This document shows positions 23,972 through 33,982 of a stretch of 64,000 nt of DNA, in pieces. This DNA comes from Hevea brasiliensis (taxonomy: Eukaryota > Streptophyta > Magnoliopsida > Malpighiales > Euphorbiaceae): assembly GCF_030052815.1 (NCBI RefSeq), contig NC_079497.1, positions 19,916,258 through 19,980,257 on the forward strand, written 5' to 3'. The stretch's first letter is position 1; each line of letters begins with the position of its first letter. The notes under the pieces are model-generated. The model did not search any database, was not told where the DNA came from, and saw only the letters and a list, made by a program, of their open reading frames with translations. A program made the position numbers and the translations under genes.

Positions 23972-24756
23972 CTTCCGATGTGGTAGCTGGTACATTCTCT
24001 ATCTCTGATCAAGATGTGTTTGTGTTGTTTGATCCGGGTTCAACCCATTCATATGTTAGTGCTAGCATAGTCAGTTCACTTGCTGTTCCATGTGTGCAAA
24101 TGGGTTTTGAAGTGCTAGTAACTAGTCTGTTAGGATAAGAGGTCCGAGTCAACAGAATTTATAGAGACTGTTCTTTGGTGATCCAAGGACATGTTTTCCT
24201 GTCAGACTTGATTGAAATGCCCTTCAGAGAGTATGATATCATCTTGGGCATTGATTGGTTAGCCAAGCATCACGCCATGATTGACTGTAGACTGAAGACA
24301 GTCACTTTTGGTCTCCCTTTGTATGGTGATATGGTAATACATGGGGAGAGGCATTTACTGCCATCAAACATCATTTCGGCTACACTAGCTAGAAGAATGA
24401 TCAGAAAGGGGTGTGAAGCATACTTGAAACATATGATAGACACCCAAGTGGGGAGTCCATCACAAAGGGACATCCCTACTGTATGTGATTTTTCGGATGT
24501 ATTTCCTGATGAATTGCCAGGATTACCTCCAGAAAGAGAGGTGCAGTTTGAGATTGATGTTATGCCTGGTGTGGACCCAATCTCCATAACGCCATATAGA
24601 ATGGCACCTGCAGAATTGAAAGAGTTGAAAGTGCAGTTGCAGAATTGCTTGACAAGGGCTTTATCCGCCCTAGTGTGTCACCTTGGGGAGCGCCAGTGTT
24701 GTTTGTTAAGAAGAAGGATGGCACTCTCCGCTTGTGTATTGATTATCGGCAGTTGA
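23972..24756 (+). pseudogene. pro: Protease and start of RT of element B
   Basis: Continues B gag after element C. Active site VLFDPGSTHSYV (near 24025-24060) is intact, unlike family A. A TAA near 24135 replaces a glutamine codon. From 24175: MVIQGHVFLSDLIEMP, ILGIDWLAKHH, the linker DVFPDELPGLPPEREV and [12 protein letters not shown] base is missing near 24640 (compare LQELLDKGF in C), so the last codons are out of frame and the RT continues in another frame from 24645. Confidence 0.88.
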
Positions 24757-25384
24757 ATAAGGTGATAATAAAGAATAGATATCCATTGCCCCGCATTGAT
24801 GACTTGTTTGATCAGTTGAGGGGTGCAGCTGTGTTCTCCAAAATTGACCTGAGATCAGGTTATTATCAGCTGAAAATACAAGAGCAGAGTATTCCTAAAA
24901 CTGCCTTCAGAACCCGCTATGGCCATTATGAATTCCTAGTCATGCTATTCAGGTTAACTAATGCTTTAGCTGCTTTTATGGATCTGATGAACACTATCTT
25001 CAGACCATACCTCGACCAGTTTGTTGTGGTATTCATAGATGATATATTGGTCTATTCGAGGAATGCAGAAGAGCATGATAGACATCTGCGGATTGTACTG
25101 CAAACTCTAAGGGAGAAACAACTATATGCCAAATTGTCGAAGTGTGAATTTTGGCTGAAGGAGATATCCTTTTTGGGGCATGTAGTATCAAAAGAGGGCA
25201 TCAAGGTAGATCTAAGTAAGATTGAAGCTGTCCTTAATTGAAGGCCACCCAGAAATGTCACAGAAATTCATAGTTTTCTGGGTTTAGCTAGATACTACAG
25301 TAGATTTGTGAAGGGATTCTCCATGTTGGCAACTCCATTGACCAAGCTGCTTAGAAAAGATGTGAAATTTCAGTGGAAGGATAA
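24645..25384 (+). pseudogene. pol: Reverse transcriptase of element B
   Basis: [53 protein letters not shown], catalytic [11 protein letters not shown] and [13 protein letters not shown] are all seen. The conserved PFGLTNAPA reads [13 protein letters not shown] at 25239-25241 replaces tryptophan (LNWKP in A1). After it the thumb region reads [23 protein letters not shown]. Near 25390 about 45 bp present in C ([14 protein letters not shown]) are missing, so RT and RNase H are no longer joined as in the family. Confidence 0.88.
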
Positions 25385-26011
25385 ATGCCATCAGAGACTT
25401 TACCTACTCCGGGTAAAGAATATACAGTATATAGTGATGCTTCTCACAATGAGTTAGGCTGTGTATTGATGCTAGATCGAAATGTCATTGCCTATGCATC
25501 ACGCCAGCTAAAACCGCATAAGAGGAATTATCCAACACATGATTTAGAGCTTGCAGCTATTGTGTTTGCTCTTAAGATCTGGAGACATTATTTGTATGGA
25601 GAGAAGTGTTACATTTACACAGATCATAAGAGTTTGAAGTATTTGGGCACCGAGAAAGAGCTGAATTTGAGACAGAGGAGATGGTTAGAGTTGATAAAAG
25701 ACTATGATTGTCTGATAGACTATCAGCCAGGGAAAGCTAATGTTGTGGCTGACGCCTTAAGTCGCAAGACTATGGCAAGTCTACGAGTTACTCCTTTGTC
25801 TTTGGTACATGAGTTAAGATCATTGCATGCCAGCTTAGAGATTAATGATGAGGGGCAAACAGCAGTTGCATGGCATGTACAGCCAGTGTTAATTGATCAG
25901 ATCAGAATGGCTGCCCAGAATGATGAAAGGTATCAGAAGCTGTTAGAAAAAGTCAGGCAGGGCAAGAAACCAGAATTCTCAATCAGAGATGATGGTCTAT
26001 TGCTACACTAG
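25385..26011 (+). pseudogene. pol: RNase H of element B
   Basis: Open for about 200 codons. Catalytic residues lie in [30 protein letters not shown] and VVADALSRK, so the domain itself looks intact. The linker toward integrase ([17 protein letters not shown]) and the [16 protein letters not shown] segment are undisturbed, unlike C. The frame ends at a TAG at 26009-26011 in place of glutamine (LLHQG in C). Confidence 0.88.
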
Positions 26012-27136
26012 GGCAAAATGTGTGTTCTTAATGATGTTGAATTGAGGAAGATCATTTTGAAGGAAGCACATGAGTCTCCTTTTGCCATGCACCCTGGTGG
26101 CACAAAAATGTATAGAGGGCTAAAGGAGCATTACTAGTGGATGGGTATGAAAAGAGATGTGGCAGAGTTTTCTGCTCATTTTCTGCCAGTTCGGATGGAC
26201 TACAGTTTAGAAAGATTGGCCAAGTTGTACATTGATGAGGTTGTGAGACTGCATGGAGTGCCAGTATCCATCATATCAGACAGAGATATTAGGTTCACTT
26301 CTAGATTCTGGGGTAGTCTTCAGAGAGCCCTAGGAACTAGATTGAACTTCAGTACTGCATTCCATCCACAGACAGATGGCCAGTCTGAGAGGGTAATTTA
26401 GATCTTGGAGGACATGCTACGGGCTTGTGTGATTGAGTTTGAGGGCAGTTGGGATACACACTTGCCTTTGATTGAGTTTGCTTACAACAATAGCTACCAA
26501 TCAAGCATTGGGATGCCTCCATATGAAGCTTTGTATGGCAGAAAATGTAGAACCCCGTTGTGTTGGGATGACATGGGTGAAAGGAAAATGATTGGACCAG
26601 AAATTGTTCAACAAACGGAAGAGAAAATCAAATTGATCAGAGATCGACTTTAAGCTGCATCAGACCGTCAGAAGTCCTACATTGATTTGAAAAGAAGGGA
26701 TATTGAGTATGCAGTGGGTAAGAAAGTTTTACTCAAGGTTTCTCCTTGGAAAAAAATTATGAGATTCGGCAGAAAGGGAAAACTGAGTCCTCGCTTCATT
26801 AGGCCATATGAGGTTCTAGAAAGAGTGGGTCCTTTGGCATATCGTTTGGCACTACCTCCAGAGTTGGAGAAGATACATAATATCTTCCATGTGTCTATAT
26901 TGAGGAGGTATCGATCAGACCCATCTCATGTACTACCAGTAGAGGAAATTGAAGTGAATCCAGACCTCACATATGAAGAAGAACCCTTACAAATTATGGC
27001 TTATGAGGTGAAACAGCTACGGAACAAGCAGATACCGTTGGTAAAAGTGCTATGGAACCATCATTCAGGCCAGGAGGCTACTTGGGAACGAGAAGAGGAC
27101 ATGAGGAGACAGCACCCACAGCTGTTCAGAGATTGA
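26012..27136 (+). pseudogene. pol: Integrase and chromodomain of element B, zinc finger partly deleted
   Basis: The N-terminal part keeps [20 protein letters not shown], then TAG at 26134-26136 replaces tryptophan. After DVAEF the sequence jumps to [11 protein letters not shown]: about 61 codons found in C, including the CLTC half of the zinc finger and the first catalytic aspartate, are missing. The second aspartate (SDRD) and the glutamate (GQSERV) remain. Further stops lie at 26399-26401 and near 26651-26653. The C-terminus (26687-27136) has [20 protein letters not shown] and a chromodomain ending HPQLFRD. The integrase could not work even if all stops were read through. Confidence 0.9.
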
Positions 27137-27170
27137 TACCAGGTAAACTTTTGAGACGAAATTTATTTTA

Positions 27171-27182
27171 AGGGGGGGAGAA
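27171..27182 (+). other. Polypurine tract of B
   Basis: A run of seven G inside AG...GAGAA lies against the 3' LTR. Confidence 0.83.
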
Positions 27183-27183
27183 T

Positions 27184-30100
27184 TGTAACACCCCCATTTG
27201 CATAGCCTGGTATATTTCACTGTTCCGGTGACCGGTGTCGGTCCGGACAATTAAGGAGATTAGAACCACACTTAAGACAACTAGAAAAGGCATAAACACA
27301 AATAATTAGTAATGTTCAATTAGTTGAGTATAAATAAGAAAATGTAATGTAAGAAGTTAAACGAGCCGAGAGTCACAAATGATGGGTGACCTTCTCAGAA
27401 CGATCGTGAAGCCGTTTTAAACTCAAATTTCGAATCGTAAAGTGACGCCATGCGTCCTTAGGACCCTTATGAACACAGTGGAAAAGAGAAAATCATGAAA
27501 AAGAACTGTTAAGCCAGTCAAAAAATTAGGTCAGGGAGCCGGAAGAAATATGGAATTAATTGTAAATCGGGATGAACCGGCGAGGGGCAATTTGGTCAAT
27601 TGACCCCGAGAGCTGACTCCTAACCTAACTGTTAAATAAAATCGGAGAAAAGAAAATTTCGGAGTCGGGAATTAAATTAAAGAACTAATAGAAAAAAAAA
27701 AAGAAAATGAAAAAGAAAATGAAAAAAGTGTAGGAAGATGACATCATGCATGACATCATGCATGATGCCATAAATCCTATAATTAATAAATTAAGTTAAA
27801 TGGATTTTTGGGGTCTTCCATAAGACAAAATAAATAAAAGAAAGGAAAAAAAAATTCATTGTCTTCTTCTTCCCTTCCAAGACGTTTTCTCTCTCTCTTA
27901 GCTCTCTCTCTCAAACTCCATTAGAGCTCTTAAGTCAAGCTTCATAAACCTTCAATTCCACCATAAAAACCTTACTCTCCAATATTAAATCTTGTAATTA
28001 GACCTAGATAAGGAGCTTGGCAGCAAAAAGAAAAAGAAAGGAAGGATTTTTGAAGAGGGAGAAATTCAACAAAAAAAGGTTAGTAAGCAAACTTGATAAT
28101 TTTAGTTTGATTTCTACATTTTTAACTTATTAAACTTGTAAATAAACTTTAAATAAAAGAAAAATTTATTGAGGGACCATGAGTGAAATTCGGCCAGCAT
28201 GTGTATGGGGGTATATTTGCATGGTTTGATAGCTTTAAATACATATGTGAGCTTGTTTGAGATGAAGAAACATGTATGTATGCATGGAATCAATCAAATG
28301 CAACAATTTAGTGTGGTAAGGGTTTAGAGACCAAAAATGTGAGAAACTTGTAAATGGTGTCTTTGACCTAATGTGAAGTGAGAAATGGTCATTTGTGACC
28401 TAATTAAGTGTGTTAGAAGTGTTGGAATTAAAGTCAAATTCGGATTGGGTATGCACCATGACCAAAAGTCAACTTTGAGGGACCAAAAATGAAATTTTAC
28501 AAGTCCAATTGGTATGGGACCAATTGGGAATGAAAATAGGCACTAAATGACACAATTTTCATTTAGGAAGCATGCCCAAAAAGTGACTAAAACCTAGTGA
28601 ACAAATTGATCAAAGTTGAAAAATTGCAGGCTGCCTCTGCACAAACTGACTAAATGAACAGTGTTTGTTCATTTGGTCATAACTCGAGCTAGGCAGTCAA
28701 AATGTCCTGAAATTTTACCAGTAATTAGATAAGATATAGATCTAAAACTTTCATGAAGAACACCAACCCAAATTATGCCATTAACCCAATCAAATTACTG
28801 AGCTAAGTTGGATCACTGAATCTGCAAACTGCAGATTTACTATTTGAACAGTAAAGTTTCAATGGCTATAACTCTCTCTAGAAAACTCCAATTTAGGTGA
28901 TTCTTGAACCGATGAAAATATAAGACATAGTAGAACATTTCATATGAAGAAAATTAGACCAAATTATGAACTTAACTTAATCAAATTACTAAATGAAGTT
29001 GGATCAACAAATCTGCAGAACCAAAGTCTGCAGCATGAACAGTAAAAGTAATTTGCTTATAACTTGAGCTACAAAACTCCAATTGGGGTGATTCAAAAAA
29101 GAGAATAAACTTAAGACAATAAAGAACATTTTCTATGAAGAAAGTTTGCCAAATTCCAACAGTAAACTGATCAATGAAACAGTACAATTAAGGACACCAA
29201 AACTGAAAATTTGGCAATTTTGCCTAAAAGACCTAAGTTTTGAGAAAATGACCAAAACCAACAAGTTTGGTGACCAAAATGTGGTATGTGGGTGAAGTTG
29301 GAGTTCCCATACCTATTAAGCCTTAGAAAGTCAATAATTTGACTTGAATAGTATAGTGAATAGTAACCCAAAACGCAAAATTTCAAGAACGTCGAATTTA
29401 GCACGTTAGAGCTAGGTAAAGATGAAGTTAAATTTATTTTTGGATTTATGCTAAGTTATGGTACTGAAACACTGCAAAATTGTGTGTTTCAGTTGAAAAG
29501 AATACCGGGAAAGAACTCGAGGAACCGAGTCAAGGCCAAGAGGCGACTCGCTTGAGGTTTGTGCACAACATCACTATGCTTTAAAATTCATTGATAAAGT
29601 GAATAAAATATGCATTTTACTTTTGCTTTGAATTGTTGAAAGTTTATTGTGACCTTATTTATGATGTTTTCATTTAAATTGTGAAAGTTATTGTGTGTAT
29701 TTAAAATGACAATGTTTAGCAAATTGTTAAGATAAGTTTTGAAACCACAGTGTCATGACCATATATTTGAACACCTCACTAGCACGACTAGTGGGGGTAA
29801 TTAGTTTCGAATTTTGATTCCTTCTCTAGAGAAGTGTTGAGGTGTGCCAGTAGAAGAGGATGTGAATGGATATTCATATATTTGAGCTAGCTAGCCTTGT
29901 GATGTGATTTCTCTTTAGCCTCTGGCTATTGAGATTCTAATTGTTTCGAATGGCATGATCTAACTGTGGGTTTTATGAAATGTGTTTTGATACTTTGAAA
30001 TGAACTTGGTTTGCATTAAAATCTCATAATTCATGTTTTGTGTTTAATGCTCATGTTTAGTTAAATTTTTTGAATAAATGTGATTTAAGTTTTGCATAAA

Positions 30101-30879
30101 GATTATTTTAGTATGTTGTGCACCACTGAGTCCTAGTACTCAGCGATAGCTTCTATTGCTGTCACAGATACAGAGACTAGAGGAGCAGCAGACTGAGCTG
30201 CTGAGGTGTGAGGAGCTATCAGCTTAAAGTCATTGGGTATAATTTATACCCTAATTGTAAATATTTCTTTTGATGTATATATTGCACATAAATGTATGGA
30301 CATGCAAAAATGGGTCTTGAGCAGTTTGTATAAAATTTGTATAAAGTTGTAATATATATTGTAGTTTGAAATTCTCTTAATGTAAATTTTGTAATGATGT
30401 ATCTAAATTGTTTTGTTTCTAACGAAATATGAATGGAACTATTTTATTTAATTTGAATGAAATGGATTGCTAGTATTTTGATGATCATTGGATAGTGGAT
30501 TTGAAATTTGAAAGTTGATAAATGTGTTGAGAAATTGATTGAGATTGAGTATGAAATTGAAGCAGTTGTTGAGAAAAATTTTTAGAAGTGCTTTTTACAG
30601 GTATTTGAAGAACTGTTTTCTCAAAATACAGAGGGAACTCTATCAAAATTTTTATAAAATTTGTGTAAAAATAAAATGGACCAAAAATATTAAATAGTTT
30701 TAATTTTAACTAAATGTTTTAAATACTTATTAGAAAATGCTCACCACTTATCAAAAATAAGAAAATTGTTTTAAAGTCCCTTGTAGGGTACTTAATGAGT
30801 TATCGGTAGGTGAAGTTCGGTAGTTCATTAGGTATTCTACGGGATCATGTTATGCCTTACAGAGGGGTAAGGTGTGACA
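27184..30879 (+). repeat. 3' LTR of element B, complete, 3696 bp
   Basis: Begins TGTAACACCCCC and ends GGTGTGACA. Features: GC-rich U3 box at 27223-27248; two TGACATCATGCA repeats plus TGATGCCA at 27739-27770; pyrimidine-rich leader near 27870-27960; splice donor AAG|GTTAGT at 28078/28079; at least three diverged copies of a module of roughly 190 bp between 28640 and 29160, recognisable by GAACAGT...ATAACTC...ACTCCAATT; and the twin stem-loop at 30126-30164, where the second stem has lost one pair through a CpG change (TCGC to TCAC). No coding region is supported. Confidence 0.94.
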
Positions 30880-31780
30880 ATTCCAATGAAACAGAAGTTG
30901 AGAATAATGAATCCCGACACGCTGCTCAAAGTAAGGGAAGAAGTCAAAAAGTAGTATGATGCTGGATTCCTGGAAGTGGTCAAATACCCTCAGTGGATAG
31001 CTAATGTTGTCCCGATAATGAAGAAGGATGGAAGAGCTAGGGTATGTATTGATTATAGGGATCTTAATAAGGTAAGCTTGAAGAATGATTTCCCTTTCCC
31101 ACATATAGATGTGCTAGTAAACAATGCTGTAGGACTGGGAAGATGTTTATGCATCGACGGGGCATTTGGGTATAACCAAATCCCCATGGATGAAGAGGAC
31201 AAAGACAAAATTGCTTTTATCACCCAGTGGGGGGTATTTTGCTACCTGGTGATGCCCTTTGGATTAAGGAATGCCGAAGCTACCTATCAGTGCGCTATGG
31301 TCACATTATTCAACGACATGATGCATAAGGAAGTAGAAGTATACGTGGATGATGTGATCATCAAATTCATAGGGGCAGAAAGTCATGTGCAGGTATTGAG
31401 AAAGGTGTTTGAAAGGCTTAGGAAGTATCAACTAAAGCTGAATCCGGCTAAGTGTGTGTTCGGGCCTATATTTGGTAAGCTATTGGGATTCATAGTAAAC
31501 GAGAAAGGAATAGAAGTGGATCCAGACAAAGTTTGAGCCATCCAAGAAATGCCATCCCTAAAGACAGAAAGGGAGGTGCACAGTTTTCTAGGAAAACTGA
31601 AGTACATCTCGAGGCTCATCTCCAACCTCCCTGCTAAAGCTGAGCCCATTTTCAAACTTCTCAAAAAGAACAACACCACTTAGTGGGATCAAGTCTGTCA
31701 AGAAGCTTTTGAAAAGATTAAACAGTACCTGTCAAACCCGCAAATATTAGTGCCCCCAGCGACGGGAAGGCGTTCACCAG
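30880..31780 (+). pseudogene. pol: Reverse transcriptase of element D (3' part)
   Basis: Starts inside the gene at the junction with B. Visible: YDAGFLEVVKYPQWIANVV, MKKDGRARVCIDYRDLNKV, FPFPHIDVLV, FGYNQIPMDEEDKDKIAF, the catalytic EVYVDDVIIK near 31340-31370, then GKLLGFIVNEKGIEVDPDKV. The YVDD form differs from the FIDD of the Tekay elements and fits TAT-type RT. Stops: TAG at 30952, TGA at 31534 (from CGA) and TAG at 31681. The final part, EREVHSFLGKLKYISRLISN, lies after the TGA. Confidence 0.88.
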
Positions 31781-31786
31781 AGCTCA

Positions 31787-32272
31787 ATGGGTTGTGTTCT
31801 TAGACAGCACAACGACACGGGAAGAAAGGAAAGAGCCATTTACTACTTAAGTACGAAATTCAACGATTGCGAGTCGAGATACTCATTCCTAAAGAAAACT
31901 TGTTGCGCATTGGCATGGATGCCAAATCGACTCAAGCACTACATGTTGAATCATAAAACGTGGCTTATCTCCAGAATGGACCCCATCAAATATGTATTTG
32001 AAAGCCCATTCATGCCAGGGAGGATAGCAAAATGGCAGGTCATACTTTCTCAGTATGACATTGTCTACATGACTAGAAAAACAATGAAAGGAAGCGTGAT
32101 TGCTGATCTCCTAGCTGAAAACCTAATCCCGGATTATGAAGCCTTAGATTTCGAATTTCAAGATGAGCATGTTAATGAAGTCAGCAGCGATGACAAGAAC
32201 CAAGTGACGTATGGGAAATGTATTTCGACGGAGCGGTCAATTTGTCCGGTAATGGGATTGGGGCAGTTTTGA
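31787..32272 (+). pseudogene. pol: Classical RNase H of element D
   Basis: Reads GCVLRQHNDTGRKERAIYYL, FNDCESRYSFLKKTCCALAW, RLKHYMLNHKTWLISRMDP and FMPGRIAKWQVILSQYDIVY. The segment with the first catalytic aspartate, expected just upstream, is missing: the DNA goes from PPATGR almost directly to GCVLRQ with a frame change. The equivalent of ADALSR reads VIADLLAENL. The last 20 codons are out of frame, and the next domain begins in another frame at 32218. Confidence 0.84.
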
Positions 32273-32628
32273 TATCCCCAGAAGGAAAGCACTTCCTAAT
32301 AGATATCAAGCTAAGGTTCGACTGCACCAACAACGTCGTTGAGTATGAAGCCTGTGTGGTGGGTTTACAAGCTTCCATCGAAATGAAGATCAAGAAGTTG
32401 GAGGTATACAGATATTCGGCCTTGATTATTTACCAAGTCAAAGGGGAATGGAAAATTAAAGACCCAAAACTGATTCTGTATCAAAAGTATCTCCTAGAAT
32501 TGATTAAGAAATTCGAAGAGATTTCCTTCACTCACCTCAACCGTGACAAGAACCAATTCGCTGATGCCTTAGCCTCTTTGGCTATCATGACTCAGATGGA
32601 ACAGGGGCAGATAATACAGGAGTTGTAA
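32218..32628 (+). pseudogene. pol: Second, archaeal-type RNase H of element D
   Basis: MYFDGAVNLSGNGIGAVLIS carries the first aspartate, NNVVEYEACVVGL the glutamate and NQFADALASLA the last aspartate. The third acidic position, expected in a GDS motif (as in VYGDS), reads YRYS, so that aspartate is lost. A second RNase H of this type after the classical one is known from the TAT lineage of plant Ty3/gypsy elements and is the main reason for the lineage call. The frame stops at 32626-32628. Confidence 0.85.
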
Positions 32629-32661
32629 ATCAAAGCAAGGAGTGAGCCAGCATACTACTTC

Positions 32662-33051
32662 ATGATCGAAGAAGAAACAGATGGTAAACCCTGGTATCAT
32701 GAGATCCAGGTCTACATCAAAACCAGGGAATATCCTCCCAGGGCAAGCAAAAATGAGAGAAGAATGATCAGGAGATTAGCACTGGGATACTTCCCCAGTG
32801 GGGAAATTTTGTACAAAAGGAGCTCTAATGGCGAATTATTGAGGCGCATGGATGCAAAAGAAGCAAGGAGGATCCTTTTTGAAACTCATGAGGGGAATTG
32901 CGCTACTCACGCCAATGGGTATATAATGGCCAAGCAAATCATGAGACGGGGATACTTCTGGATTATGCTGGAAAAAGACTGCATTGAGCACTTTCGGAAG
33001 TGTCATAAATGTCAAATCTATGCTAATTCAATAAATGTTCCACCTCATTAG
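32662..33051 (+). pseudogene. pol: Integrase N-terminus of element D
   Basis: MIEEETDGKPWYHEIQVYIK leads into LALGYFPSGEILYKRSSNGE, then the zinc finger with FETHEGNCATHANGYIMAKQ and CIEHFRKCHKCQIYA. The H-H-C-C residues are present. The frame ends in TAG at 33049-33051 (PPH-stop-LF), and the catalytic core follows. Confidence 0.85.
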
Positions 33052-33084
33052 CTTTTTAATCTTGTCTCGCCTTGGCCTTTTGCA

Positions 33085-33933
33085 ATGTGAGGCATCGACG
33101 TGATCGGTCCTATTAATCCCAAGGCATCTAATGGGCACAGATTCATCTTAGTGGCTATTAACTACTTTTCTAAATGGGTTGAGGCAATGTCATATGCCCA
33201 TATCACGCAAAATACATTCCTCAAATTTTTCAAGAATAATGTCATCTGTCGACATGGCCTCCCCAGCAAAATCGTCACCAACAATGCTAAGAATTTGAAT
33301 GATCCAAAGATCCGAAGTTCATGTGACCAGTACAAAATCTGGCATCTTAATTCTTTGCCATATCGTCCCCAAATGAACAGAGCAGTGGAGGCAGCTAACA
33401 AAAACCTCAAAAGAATAATCAGGAAAATGACCGTCACTTATAGAAATTAGCATGATATGCTTCCCTTTGCCCTTCATGCTTATCAAACCTCTGTAAGGAC
33501 ATCGACTGGGGCAACTCCATATTCATTGGTCTATGGAATGGAAGATGTTTTACCTATAGAGGTGGAGATTCCTTCCCTAAGAATTCTGAAAGAGTCAGGA
33601 ATTGATGAGTTAGAATGGATTCAATTGAGGTTGGACCAGCTGAATTTACTAGACGAGAAAAGATTAGCAGCATTATGTCATGGGCAATTGTACCAAAGGA
33701 GAATGGCTAAGGCATTTAACAAAGGCGTTCGCCCGCACAAATTCCAACTGGGAGATTTGGTTTTGAAAAAGATCCTCCCAAATCAAAACGATCCCCGGGG
33801 CAAATGGTCACCAACCTATGAAGGACCCTATGTGGTTAAAAAGGCATTTTCCGGCAGTGCACTGATCTTGACTCATATGGATGGCAAAGAATTCCGAAGA
33901 CCCGTAAATGAAGATGCTATCAAAAGGTATTAA
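33085..33933 (+). pseudogene. pol: Integrase core and C-terminus of element D
   Basis: The core begins just after a TGA that replaces tryptophan (about 33088-33090) with GIDVIGPINP (first aspartate). The second catalytic aspartate is changed: VTNNAKNLN where VTDNA is expected. The glutamate is present in MNRAVEAANK. A TAG at 33448-33450 replaces tryptophan, then 33457-33933 reads MLPFALHAYQTSVRTSTGAT, YGMEDVLPIEVEIPSLR and the GPY/F module YEGPYVVKKAFSGSALILT, ending at RPVNEDAIKRY. No chromodomain follows, which separates D from the other elements. Confidence 0.87.
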
Positions 33934-33947
33934 AAAAAAAAAGACAT

Positions 33948-33975
33948 AGGAGCGAAAACCTGAGAGGGCACTCCT
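33948..33975 (+). repeat. First hairpin repeat of D 3' UTR
   Basis: AGGAG (33948-33952) pairs with CTCCT (33971-33975) around a loop GCGAAAACCTGAGAGGGCA. It is the first of at least seven similar units; the array resumes at 45009 on the far side of element E. Confidence 0.65.
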
Positions 33976-33982
33976 AGCAAAA

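Larger units (their letters stand above)
9325..30879 (+). mobile_element. Element B, Tekay-type retrotransposon interrupted by A1 and C
   Basis: Parts: 3' portion of the 5' LTR (9325-10721), primer site, gag to 12188, then after element C the protease-to-chromodomain region (23972-27136) and the 3' LTR (27184-30879). Deleting C plus one CTTCC copy rejoins the frame exactly (...EAETS-DVVAG...). B is inserted in the RT gene of element D; its right flank is ATTCC. About two dozen differences, mostly transitions, are visible by eye between the shared 1.4 kb of its LTRs. Deletions in RT and integrase and several stops make it defective. Confidence 0.93.

Noticed and set aside
30880..33933. Envelope-like gene after integrase in D
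   Set aside because: After integrase the frame closes and only repeats follow up to the polypurine tract; no membrane protein is visible.
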